From positions 1 through 64,000 of the forward strand of contig JBIKWB010000003.1 in NCBI GenBank assembly GCA_044356555.1: a stretch of 64,000 nucleotides of DNA. The letters run 5' to 3'. The stretch is from Tous-C4FEB sp044356555. Its GTDB lineage: Bacteria > Verrucomicrobiota > Verrucomicrobiia > Opitutales > Opitutaceae. This document shows positions 45,022 through 52,737 of this stretch, in pieces; positions within the stretch are counted from its first letter, which is position 1; each line of letters begins with the position of its first letter. The position numbers and the translations under genes were made by a program. The notes beneath the pieces were generated by a model. It had not been told where the DNA came from, made no database searches, and saw only the letters and a program-made list of their open reading frames with translations.

Positions 45022-46157
45022 GCACGCTCTACTCCTGGAGTCGCCTCGCCGGCCGCACCGCCTCCGCCGCCCTCGGGGTGGAATCGACCCCGACCAAACT
45101 CATTTTCGTCGTCACCAAGCGCTGCCACTCCCGCTGCGTTTACTGCGACATCTGGAAAGTCAAAGACACGCCCGGCGGCCTGGACCACGAGCTCACCCTC
45201 CCCGAGATCTGCTCCGTCGCGATGGCGAATCCGTTTCTCCAGTGGATCGACTTCACCGGCGGCGAACCCACCGACCGCCCCGATTTCGTCGAGGTCGTAC
45301 AGGCCTTTGCCGCTGCCTGCCCCGATCTCCTGCTCGTTCATTTCCCCACCAACGGCATCGCGACCAAGCGCATCCTCGAAACCGTCCGCACCCTCCGCAC
45401 CACCGTCCGCTCCCGACTCGTCGTCACCGTTTCCATCGACGGCCCGCCCGCCCTCAACGATCGGCTTCGCGGCATCCGCAACGACTTTGCCCACGCGATC
45501 AACACCTTCGCCGCCGTCCGCGCGGAGCTCGGCCCCGAAAACGTCTTCGTCGGTATGACGCTGCACGGCCACAAGGGTTCGACCGGTCACACCTCTTCCG
45601 AACTCGTCGAGCAGACCTTTGCCGCCGTCAACTCCGCCCTCGTCACCAAGAACGAAACACCCATCGGCTGGGACGCGCTCCATCTCAACATTCCCCATTT
45701 CTCGTCCCACTACTACGGCAACGCCGCCAGCGCCGAGGCCGACGGTTTTGGCGGACCCGCTCACCGCGCCGAGATCGCGGCCGCCCTCCGCCTCGCCGCG
45801 TCGAAACCCAAGCCCGGCATCTCCGCGATGCGGGCCGTCGAGCGCATCTACCGCGCCGAGGCCCTGCGCTATCTGGCCACCGGCCGCACCGCCATCACCT
45901 GCTCCGCGCTCCTCTCGACGTCCTACCTCTCCGAGAAGGGCGAAGTCTATCCGTGCACGATCTGGGACAAGCCCCTCGGCAACGTCCGCAATTCCAACTA
46001 CGCGCTCATGCCCATCATCACCGCCGCCCGCCGCGATGGCGTCCGCCGGGCCGTCGCCGAGGGCAAATGCCCCAATTGTTGGACTCCGTGCGAAGCCTAT
46101 CCCGCCATCGGCGCCTCGCCGGTCCGCAGTCTCGTCGCCCTCGCCCGCGGCGGCTAA
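45018..46157 (+). CDS. Radical SAM protein with SPASM-like C-terminus
   Basis: This 379-residue iron-sulfur enzyme has the radical SAM motif C36-x3-C40-x2-C43 in RCHSRCVYCDIW, followed by DFTGGEPTDRPDF, which binds SAM. Eight or so cysteines in the C-terminal part (TCSALL, VYPCTIWD, KCPNCWTPCEAYP) could hold auxiliary clusters as in SPASM/twitch enzymes, which modify peptides, sugars or cofactors. It starts within the stop of the GT-C gene (ATGA). Inside a glycan-related operon it could dehydrogenate or epimerise a sugar or modify a peptide; the substrate cannot be read from the sequence. Confidence 0.88.
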   Translation: MSTLYSWSRLAGRTASAALGVESTPTKLIFVVTKRCHSRCVYCDIWKVKDTPGGLDHELTLPEICSVAMANPFLQWIDFTGGEPTDRPDFVEVVQAFAAACPDLLLVHFPTNGIATKRILETVRTLRTTVRSRLVVTVSIDGPPALNDRLRGIRNDFAHAINTFAAVRAELGPENVFVGMTLHGHKGSTGHTSSELVEQTFAAVNSALVTKNETPIGWDALHLNIPHFSSHYYGNAASAEADGFGGPAHRAEIAAALRLAASKPKPGISAMRAVERIYRAEALRYLATGRTAITCSALLSTSYLSEKGEVYPCTIWDKPLGNVRNSNYALMPIITAARRDGVRRAVAEGKCPNCWTPCEAYPAIGASPVRSLVALARGG

Positions 46158-46196
46158 TTTTCTTTTTTTCACCCTCAACTTCTCTGCCGTTCTCCC

Positions 46197-48314
46197 ATGT
46201 CCGACCTCCCGTCTCCGCCACCCGCCACCCGCTTTTCGCCGCTTTTGCCCGCGTTTGTCTTCGCCGCCGTCCCGCTCGCGGCCTTCCTCGGCTTCTCGAT
46301 CCAACCGATGATGGGCAAGCAACTGCTCCCGATTTACGGCGGCACTGCGGGCACTTGGCTCGGCTGCATGGTGTTTTTTCAACTCGCCCTGCTGCTCGGT
46401 TACAGTTGGGCCGCGTGGCTGGTGCAGAAAAGCATCGGCTTTCAGACCCTCGCCACCACCGCGCTCGGCCTTGTCGCAGTGCTGTCGTTTCATATGCCCG
46501 ACGACGATGCGCACGCCACGGCGAGCATTCTTCGCGTCGTCTGGCGTCTGTCGATTTGCAGCCTGCCCGCGATGGTTTTGCTTTTCAGCGCCTCGCCGCT
46601 CCTGCACGGCTGGCTGCGCCGCCGGGGCGAGGAAGTCCCTTACTACCTCTACGCGATCTCCAATGCCGGCAGCCTCGCCGCCGTGCTGCTGTATCCCTTC
46701 GTCGTCGAAACGCGCATCGGCCTGCACGATCAGGCGTTTTTCTGGCACGGCTGTCTGGCGATCATCGTCGGCTTGCTCGCTGCGGCCGGATTTATTTTGC
46801 GCAAGAGTCTGCCCGTCGCATCCGACCAGCCCGCCCCGGTCGTGGCGGAATCTCTCTCAGCCGGCACCGTCGGTGCGTGGCTCGGCCTGAGCGCGCTCAC
46901 TTGCGTCGGGATGTTGGGCGCGACCAATCATTTGGTCGCTGAGATGGGCTCCAATCCGCTCGCCTGGGTCGGACCGTTCGGCGTGTTTCTGTTCAGTTTC
47001 ATGGTCGTTTTCTCCGGCCGGTGGGTGCGTTGGATGACCGTCACCACCATCGTCTGGCTCGCCGTCAGCCTCGCCGGTTTCATGGTCGCCAAAGGCTTCA
47101 AGGGCGTGACCGTCAACCACACCACCGCGTGGTGGCTGCTCTCGCTCACCGCTAGCGGCAGTTTCCTCGGCAACGCCCTGCTCCACACCCTGCGCCCCGC
47201 ACAACGGTTCGAGCGTTTCTATCTCGTCCTCGCCGCCGGCGGCGTGGTCGGAGGCCTGCTCTCGAGCACCGTTATTCCCTACGTGCTCTTTCAGCCCATC
47301 GAATTTGCCCTCGCTTCCGTCGCCCTCCTCACCGCGGGCATGGTCTGGCTCAACGGCACCCGCACCGCGAGCGGCGCTTTCGTCACGGCCGCCGTGCTGG
47401 TCGCGCCCGTGATCGGCATGGGTATCTCCCAAACCGGCAGCGCTTCCCACGGCGGCGGGCGGCTCGAACATTACCGCGATCTCTACGGTCACATCATGAT
47501 CAAGACCGATGAGCGCAGCGTCGTGCTCTCCAGTGACACCACCACGCACGGCAGCCAACTCACCGCCGACCTCGCCGCCCGTCGCCGTCCCACCCTCTAC
47601 TTCACCGAAAGCACCGGTATAGGCCGCGTCATCGAAACGCTCCAGGCCACCCGGCCCGCGATCAACGTCGGCGTCATCGGCCTCGGCGCCGGCACCCTCG
47701 CCGCCTACGCCCGCAAGCCCGACGCCATGGATTTCTGGGACATCGACCCGAAATCGATCCGCGTCGCCCGCGAAAACTTTACCTTCGTCGCCGAGTCTCC
47801 GGGCAAGATCGACCTCATCCTCCGCGACGGCCGCAAAGCCCTCGAAGAGACCAAGACCGACTACGACCTGATCGTCGTCGATGCTTTCACGGGCGACGGC
47901 ATCCCCTCCCACTTGCTCACCCGTGAAGCGATGGCCGTCTACTTCAAGCGCCTTGAGAAACGCGGAGGCCTCCTCGTCGTCCAAGCCTCCAACCGCTACT
48001 CCCGCCTTTTCCCCGTCGTCGAGGCCACCGCCCGCACGCTCGGCCGCTCCTCGCTTTTGGTCTACACCGAGATCCTCGACTCCACCGAAACCCGTGACTG
48101 GGACCCCACCCGCACCGAGTGGATCGTGATCGGCGACCTTCCGACCATGCGCACCGCTCCCGATTGGTTCCCGCTCGAAGAAGACCCGAAGCGCATCTTA
48201 CGCACCCTCACCACCGTCACCTCCCCGCTGATTCAACCACGCCTCATCTGGACCGATGACCGCAACGCCGCCATCGACGCCTTCGGCCTGAGTCGCTTCC
48301 TCTTCGAGCCGTAG
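46197..48314 (+). CDS. Membrane protein fused to a spermidine-synthase-like domain
   Basis: This 705-residue protein begins with about 11 membrane helices (FVFAAVPLAAFLGFSIQPMMGKQLLPIYGG onward). It ends with a soluble methyltransferase-like domain of the spermidine-synthase family (residues ~440-690: NVGVIGLGAGTLAAYAR, FWDIDPKSIRVARENF, DLIVVDAFTGDGIPSHLLT). Such fused proteins are widespread in bacteria and their reaction is not settled; many are unlikely to make spermidine. It starts 39 bases after the radical SAM gene and probably belongs to the same transcript. Confidence 0.85.
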   Translation: MSDLPSPPPATRFSPLLPAFVFAAVPLAAFLGFSIQPMMGKQLLPIYGGTAGTWLGCMVFFQLALLLGYSWAAWLVQKSIGFQTLATTALGLVAVLSFHMPDDDAHATASILRVVWRLSICSLPAMVLLFSASPLLHGWLRRRGEEVPYYLYAISNAGSLAAVLLYPFVVETRIGLHDQAFFWHGCLAIIVGLLAAAGFILRKSLPVASDQPAPVVAESLSAGTVGAWLGLSALTCVGMLGATNHLVAEMGSNPLAWVGPFGVFLFSFMVVFSGRWVRWMTVTTIVWLAVSLAGFMVAKGFKGVTVNHTTAWWLLSLTASGSFLGNALLHTLRPAQRFERFYLVLAAGGVVGGLLSSTVIPYVLFQPIEFALASVALLTAGMVWLNGTRTASGAFVTAAVLVAPVIGMGISQTGSASHGGGRLEHYRDLYGHIMIKTDERSVVLSSDTTTHGSQLTADLAARRRPTLYFTESTGIGRVIETLQATRPAINVGVIGLGAGTLAAYARKPDAMDFWDIDPKSIRVARENFTFVAESPGKIDLILRDGRKALEETKTDYDLIVVDAFTGDGIPSHLLTREAMAVYFKRLEKRGGLLVVQASNRYSRLFPVVEATARTLGRSSLLVYTEILDSTETRDWDPTRTEWIVIGDLPTMRTAPDWFPLEEDPKRILRTLTTVTSPLIQPRLIWTDDRNAAIDAFGLSRFLFEP

Positions 48315-48484
48315 TTCTCCCGGTCACTCCACTCGGCTCAAAAAACCGTATCCCCCGGCGAGTTTGTCATCTATTGGATGACAAACGATTGGGGCGAATT
48401 CGCGGCGAACTTGCGGCCGCACCCCCGGCCGACTCACCTTTCGGCTCGCACCTTTCAGCCCAAGCCCCTCGCTTCTTCTCCGCC

Positions 48485-48928
48485 ATGCCCGACACCTTCT
48501 CCATCGCCATCGGTTCCGATCACGCCGGCTTCGCCTACAAAGAAGCCATCAAGACCATGCTCCTCGGCGCCGGCCACACCGTGCGCGACCTCGGCGCCTA
48601 TTCCGAGGCGAGCTGCGACTACCCCGATTTTATCCGGCCCGTGGCCGAGGCCGTCGCCCGCGGCGACTATCAGCGCGGCATCGTCCTCGGCGGCTCTGGC
48701 AACGGCGAAGCCATCGTCGCCAACCGCGTCAAAGGCGTCCGCTGCGGCCTCTGCTGGAACGAACAGGTCGCCATCTGGAACCGCTCGCACAACGACGCCA
48801 ACGTCCTCTCCCTCGGCCAACGCACCGTCACCGAGGCCGAAGCCCTGCACATCGTGAAAGTCTGGCTCGCGACGCCCTTCGAAGGCGGCCGCCACGTCGC
48901 CCGCATCAATAAAATCGACGCCGCCTAG
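48485..48928 (+). CDS. rpiB: Ribose-5-phosphate isomerase B
   Basis: This 147-residue RpiB/LacAB-family isomerase interconverts ribose 5-phosphate and ribulose 5-phosphate. Signatures are IAIGSDHAGFAYKEAIK, the active-site region GIVLGGSGNGEAIVANRVKGVRCGLC and NRSHNDANVLSLGQR. The usual catalytic Cys of the GTGIG(M/I)S loop region reads GGSGNGEAI, as in the actinobacterial/verrucomicrobial type that uses Glu instead. The ATG at 48485 is the natural start; an ATG at 48374 would add a Pro/Ala-rich extension. It stands alone, with 170 bases of gene-free sequence upstream. Confidence 0.92.
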   Translation: MPDTFSIAIGSDHAGFAYKEAIKTMLLGAGHTVRDLGAYSEASCDYPDFIRPVAEAVARGDYQRGIVLGGSGNGEAIVANRVKGVRCGLCWNEQVAIWNRSHNDANVLSLGQRTVTEAEALHIVKVWLATPFEGGRHVARINKIDAA

Positions 48929-48991
48929 ACCGCGCTCGCCGGCGTCGCGTGATGATTTGACCTCAAAATAACATTCCTGCGTTTTTTTGAA

Positions 48992-49453
48992 ATGGGCACC
49001 CATCACCAAGGACCGAGAACCGAGATTCTCGCCCTCGACGCCTACATCAAGTTGATGCGAGCCGCCGACTCCATCACCGCCCGCGCCCACCTCGTCCTGC
49101 CCGACGGCGTCACCCTCACGCAGTTTGCCGCCCTCGAAGCGCTTTACCACCTCGGGCCGCTCTTCCAATCCGAGCTCGCCGCCAAATTGCTCAAGAGCGG
49201 CGGCAACCTCACGCTCGTCGTGGACAACCTCGAGCGCGACGGCTTCGTCTCGCGCACCCGCGATGCCGCCGACCGCCGCTTCGTCAAAGTCGAGCTCACG
49301 CCCAAGGGCCGCCGCTTCATCGGCGCACTCTTCCCAAAAATCGCCGCCGGCCTGACGCGCGAATTCTCAGTCCTTTCCAGCCGCGATCAGCTCGCCCTCG
49401 CCCGGATCTGCAAACGTCTCGGCGTCGGCCGAGCCGCCCGGGTCACCGGCTGA
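48992..49453 (+). CDS. MarR-family transcriptional regulator
   Basis: This 153-residue protein is a winged helix-turn-helix regulator of the MarR family. The recognition part is LFQSELAAKLLKSGGNLTLVVDNLERDGFVSRTRDAADRRFVKVELTPKGR, including the DxRxxxVxLTxxG wing. N- and C-terminal helices form the dimer interface. MarR regulators commonly respond to small phenolic ligands or oxidation. There is one Cys near the C-terminus (RICKRLG). No clear target is adjacent: the downstream 500 bases hold no supported gene and then an XdhC gene begins. Confidence 0.9.
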   Translation: MGTHHQGPRTEILALDAYIKLMRAADSITARAHLVLPDGVTLTQFAALEALYHLGPLFQSELAAKLLKSGGNLTLVVDNLERDGFVSRTRDAADRRFVKVELTPKGRRFIGALFPKIAAGLTREFSVLSSRDQLALARICKRLGVGRAARVTG

Positions 49454-49967
49454 GGCCGCGCCCGGTTTTCGCCGCGAGTCCACCGATCCGAGCCCATGGA
49501 TACCTTCAAAGGCCCGCCGCCTTCGACCCCAAGGGACGCATGCATCGCTCCGAACTCTGGACCCGCATCAAAGTTCCCGGCGCCCCATCCTGTTGGGACG
49601 TGTTTTGGCGGCGCATCGCCGGCTTCGTTTCGGTGCTCACCCTCAAAGGTTGGCTCGTCGCCCCGGCCACCGGCTGGAGCTCTTTCCGCACCGCCCGCGA
49701 TTGCCACGGCGTCAGCCTCATCACTGTCGCCTTCGCTCGGCCGATACGACCTCCCCCGGGCCCCGATCCAAACGGCCGGCCGCGGACCGCTCGCCTTGGT
49801 CCACACCGCTACGGCCGCCCTGCCCTCGCGCCGAAATTCCCCAAGCCCTCAAACGCGCCACCCGCACCCCAGCGACTTGCTTTTTTTTATCGCGAGGAGC
49901 ACGACGACGCGCCGATTGGCCTGAGACTCCACCGGCCTTAGGGCCTCGCCACGCTGCCACCCTTTAA
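49454..49967. other. Gene-free stretch between marR and xdhC
   Basis: About 510 bases. Overlapping open frames on the plus strand (49496-49924, 49540-49941, 49593-49967) have Pro/Arg/Ala-rich, unbalanced composition and no family resemblance. The frame from 49540 starts in a protein-like way (MHRSELWTRIKVPGAPSCWDVF) and may be the remnant of a gene, but I cannot name it. No RNA gene or terminator was recognised. Confidence 0.35.
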
Positions 49968-50774
49968 ATGCCCGCCTTCTACGAGCAACTCGCCGCCCTC
50001 GAACGCGAATCCGCCGCCTTCGTGCTCGTCGTGCTCGTGGATGCACTCGGCAGCACCCCGCAAGACACCGGGGCCAAGATGCTCGTTACTCCCGCCGGCC
50101 TGCTCGCCGGCACCGTCGGCGGTGGCCGCGTCGAAGCCCAAGCCATCGCCCTCGCGCAGGAGCTCCTCGCCGCCGGCGCCACCAGCCCGCGCTTCGTCAA
50201 CTGGAGCCTTAAAGCCGATGTCGGCATGACTTGCGGCGGCTCCGTGAAACTCTACTTCGAACCCCACGCCGCCACCGGCCCTTGGCCCCTCGTGATCTTC
50301 GGCGCCGGCCACGTTGTCCAAGCCCTCGTCCCCGTCCTCCTGCCGCTCCCTTGCACGCTCACCGTGATCGACCCGCGCGCCGACTGGCTCGCCCGCCTCC
50401 CCGCCGCCCGCACGCTCCGCACCATCACGCACGATAACCCCGCCGACCTCATCCCCACGCTCCCCGCCAACGCCTTCGTCCTTTGCATGACGAAAGGCCA
50501 TGCCAGCGACCGCCCCATCCTCCAACGCGCCCTCGCCGAACGAAATTTCCCGTATCTCGGAGCCATCGGCAGCGCCGCCAAAGCCACTGTCCTCCGCCGC
50601 GAACTCGTGGCCCACGGCCTCACCCCAGAACGCGCCGAAAACTTCTTTTGCCCCATCGGCGAACCCATCGGCTCCAACCACCCCCACGAAATCGCCCTCA
50701 GCATCGCCGCCCAGCTGCTCCGCGTCCGAGACGCCCTCACCCCCGCACCCCAGACATTCATGCCTCCACGGTAA
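49968..50774 (+). CDS. XdhC-family molybdenum cofactor insertion protein
   Basis: This 268-residue protein has the two XdhC/CoxI parts. The N-terminal part shows VLVDALGSTPQDTGAKMLVTPAGLLAGTVGGGRVEAQAI and KADVGMTCGGSVKLYFEP. The C-terminal Rossmann domain shows PLVIFGAGHVVQALVPVL and YLGAIGSAAKATVLRREL. XdhC binds and delivers sulfurated molybdenum cofactor to xanthine dehydrogenase-type enzymes. No xdhA/xdhB or related molybdoenzyme gene is nearby, so its client must lie elsewhere. The next gene begins about 70 bases downstream on the same strand, and they may share a transcript. Confidence 0.88.
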   Translation: MPAFYEQLAALERESAAFVLVVLVDALGSTPQDTGAKMLVTPAGLLAGTVGGGRVEAQAIALAQELLAAGATSPRFVNWSLKADVGMTCGGSVKLYFEPHAATGPWPLVIFGAGHVVQALVPVLLPLPCTLTVIDPRADWLARLPAARTLRTITHDNPADLIPTLPANAFVLCMTKGHASDRPILQRALAERNFPYLGAIGSAAKATVLRRELVAHGLTPERAENFFCPIGEPIGSNHPHEIALSIAAQLLRVRDALTPAPQTFMPPR

Positions 50775-50847
50775 AGACTCGGGCGAGTTCCGGCGCAGCC
50801 ACCCAGTGCGGCGTTGCCGGAGCCGCCCAAACTTCCACGCTCACTCC

Positions 50848-52104
50848 ATGCCCCCTCGCCCCGCCCGCTTTGCTTTGCTCGCGTTTGCCGCCGTCTCCCT
50901 CGCCCGCGCCGATGTGCCGTGGCTCCCGCCCGGTCTCCCGCCCGCCCCTGCTACCGGGCCTGCGCTTTGCCCGGGCGACTTTCTCAAACCCGCCCAAGGT
51001 GCCGCCGTCCTCGACGCCGCCCTCGCCCAGTTTCCTGACTGCGCGCGCTGGGACACCTACGCCGCCCATCTCCGCACCCGCATCCAGGAAGCGGCCGGCC
51101 TCGCGCCTTGGCCGAAGCGCACTCCCCTCAACGCCATCATCCGCGACCGCCGCACGCACGACGGCTACACCGTCGAAAACGTCGCCTTCGAATCCGCGCC
51201 CGGCGTCTTCGTCACGGGCAATCTCTACCGCCCGACCGGCGCCATCGGCAAACACCCGGTGATTCTCTCCACGCACGGCCACGCCCGCCCTGTGACCAAG
51301 CCCGAGGACTACGACACGCACGCGCGTTTCTCACCCACGATGCAGACCCGCTGCGCCAGTCTCGCGCGCATGGGCGCGATCGTGTTCTCCATCGATATGT
51401 TTGCCAACGGCGAGGGCATCCAACTCTACGGCCTCGCCGCGCACCGCGATACCCTCGCCATCACGATCCACGTGTGGAACGGAATGCGCGCGCTCGATTT
51501 TCTCCTCGGGCTCGACGGCGCCGATGCCTCGCGCGTCGCGGTCTCCGGCGAATCCGGCGGCGGCACCCAGACGTTTCTCCTCGCCGCTCTCGACCCGCGC
51601 GTGACCGTGAGCGCGCCCGTCGTGATGGTCTCGGCCCACTTCTTCGGCGGTTGCCCCTGCGAGAGCGGCGTACCCGTCCACCGCGGCGCCGACTACTTTG
51701 CCAACAACGCCATGATCGCCGCCCTCACCGCGCCGCGCCCGCAACTGCTGGTCTCCTGCGGCAAGGATTGGACCTTGAACACTCCGCGCGTGGAATTCCC
51801 CTTCCTCCAAAAAATCTACGGCTACTACGGTGCCTCCGACAAAGTCACCAACGTCCACCTGCCCGACGAGGGCCACGACTACGGTCCGTCGAAACGCGAC
51901 GCCGTCACTCGCTTCTTCGCCGCGCAGCTCGGCCTCAATCTTGCCGCCATCACCGACAACGCCGGCCGGATCGACGAGTCCCGCGTCACGATTGACCGCG
52001 CCGCAGCCCTGCGTGTCTTCACCGCTGATTTCCCCGTGCCACCCCACGCGCTCCATGATGCCGCCGCCATCGGCCGCGCCCTCTCCGCGCTGCAAAAACC
52101 GTAG
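50848..52104 (+). CDS. Secreted acetylxylan-esterase-like alpha/beta hydrolase
   Basis: This 418-residue protein starts at the ATG at 50848 with a signal peptide (MPPRPARFALLAFAAVSLARA). Longer in-frame starts would run through the xdhC gene. The alpha/beta-hydrolase core shows HPVILSTHGHARP (oxyanion region), the nucleophile elbow AVSGESGGGTQTFLL, and the His in LPDEGHDYGPSKRDA; the Asp is likely in VSCGKDWTLNTP. The arrangement matches the acetylxylan esterase (AXE1) and dienelactone-hydrolase-like group. It probably removes acetyl or other ester groups from polysaccharides, which fits a glycan-degrading lifestyle. The exact ester is unknown. Confidence 0.82.
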   Translation: MPPRPARFALLAFAAVSLARADVPWLPPGLPPAPATGPALCPGDFLKPAQGAAVLDAALAQFPDCARWDTYAAHLRTRIQEAAGLAPWPKRTPLNAIIRDRRTHDGYTVENVAFESAPGVFVTGNLYRPTGAIGKHPVILSTHGHARPVTKPEDYDTHARFSPTMQTRCASLARMGAIVFSIDMFANGEGIQLYGLAAHRDTLAITIHVWNGMRALDFLLGLDGADASRVAVSGESGGGTQTFLLAALDPRVTVSAPVVMVSAHFFGGCPCESGVPVHRGADYFANNAMIAALTAPRPQLLVSCGKDWTLNTPRVEFPFLQKIYGYYGASDKVTNVHLPDEGHDYGPSKRDAVTRFFAAQLGLNLAAITDNAGRIDESRVTIDRAAALRVFTADFPVPPHALHDAAAIGRALSALQKP

Positions 52105-52129
52105 CCGCACATTCACGGATTCCCGGTCG

Positions 52130-52148
52130 GCCCGGCCGATGGCCGGGC
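52130..52148 (+). terminator. GC hairpin after the esterase gene
   Basis: GCCCGGCC, GAT, GGCCGGGC forms a perfect 8-bp stem 25 bases past the stop, but AAAG and not T follows. It may act as an RNA-stabilising or rho-assisted end. Confidence 0.35.
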
Positions 52149-52261
52149 AAAGTATCCCTCCGCGTTTGGCTCACGTCAGAACCCGAAGGGCGGTCGGTTC
52201 CACAACCATTCTACGCGGTCCGCGCACTTCGCCGCAGATGGCACCCGGCCATTTCCGGGCA

Positions 52262-52295
52262 CAAAAAAACCGCCGCGAGCGAACTCACGGCGGCT
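52262..52295 (-). terminator. Rho-independent terminator of the SWIB gene
   Basis: On the minus strand CCGCCGtGAG, short loop, CTCgCGGCGG is followed by seven T. It lies about 25 bases past the SWIB gene stop. Confidence 0.85.
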
Positions 52296-52319
52296 AAGTT
52301 GATTCGGACGAAAGCCGGA

Positions 52320-52589
52320 TCAGGCGACGTGCTTCGAAACGAGCTTCGTCATTTCGAACATGCTGACCTTGGCCTTGCCACCGAAGACGACCTTGAGGGC
52401 GGAATCGGCATTGATCTGCTTCTTGTCCTTCTTGTCCTGCAGACCGTTCTTCTTGATGTAATCCCAGAGCTTCTTGGTGAGCTCCGTGCGTGGGAGGGGC
52501 TTCGAGCCTACGACGGCCGCGAGGGCGGCGTCAGGCGTAACAGGTTTCATGAACGCGGCGTTTGGTTTACGAGCAGCTTTTTTGGCCAT
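52320..52589 (-). CDS. SWIB/MDM2-domain protein, 89 residues
   Basis: This short basic protein starts MAKKAARKPNAAFMKPVTPD. The SWIB fold covers residues 18-89 and shows DAALAAVVGSKPLPRTELTKKLWDYIKKNGLQDKKDKKQINADSALKVVFGGKAKVSMFEMTKLVSKHV, the same core seen in chlamydial and verrucomicrobial SWIB proteins (given here only to mark the extent; key residues are LWDYIKKNGLQD and DSALKVVFG). In Chlamydiae these proteins associate with chromatin. The ATG at 52589 is chosen over one further upstream because the extension has no SWIB-like residues. It has its own terminator. Confidence 0.9.
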   Translation of the reverse strand: MAKKAARKPNAAFMKPVTPDAALAAVVGSKPLPRTELTKKLWDYIKKNGLQDKKDKKQINADSALKVVFGGKAKVSMFEMTKLVSKHVA

Positions 52590-52687
52590 AGTGGATTTGG
52601 GATTAAGTGCTTTCGACTGAAAGCGGGGTAGTTCTAGGAGGAAGCCCGGGGCATTTCCGAGGAAATTTTTTCTAAATCGTCTAATTC

Positions 52688-52718
52688 TCAGAGGGAAAAC
52701 GTCCTTGCGTCCCTCTGA
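52688..52718 (-). terminator. Hairpin after the ABC exporter operon
   Basis: TCAGAGGGA, 13-base loop, TCCCTCTGA gives a perfect 9-bp stem. It lies just past the ABC operon stop at 52738, upstream of the SWIB gene. Only a weak T-rich stretch follows. Confidence 0.45.
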
Positions 52719-52737
52719 AAGGCTCACATATCGCGCC

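Noticed and set aside
44877..46748. 623-codon minus-strand frame opposite the radical SAM gene
   Set aside because: Shadow; Gly/Glu/Arg-rich, no motif, and opposite two well-supported plus-strand genes.
46197..48314. A true spermidine synthase
   Set aside because: The synthase-like domain is fused to about 11 membrane helices, and such fusions have no settled polyamine activity, so only the domain is named.
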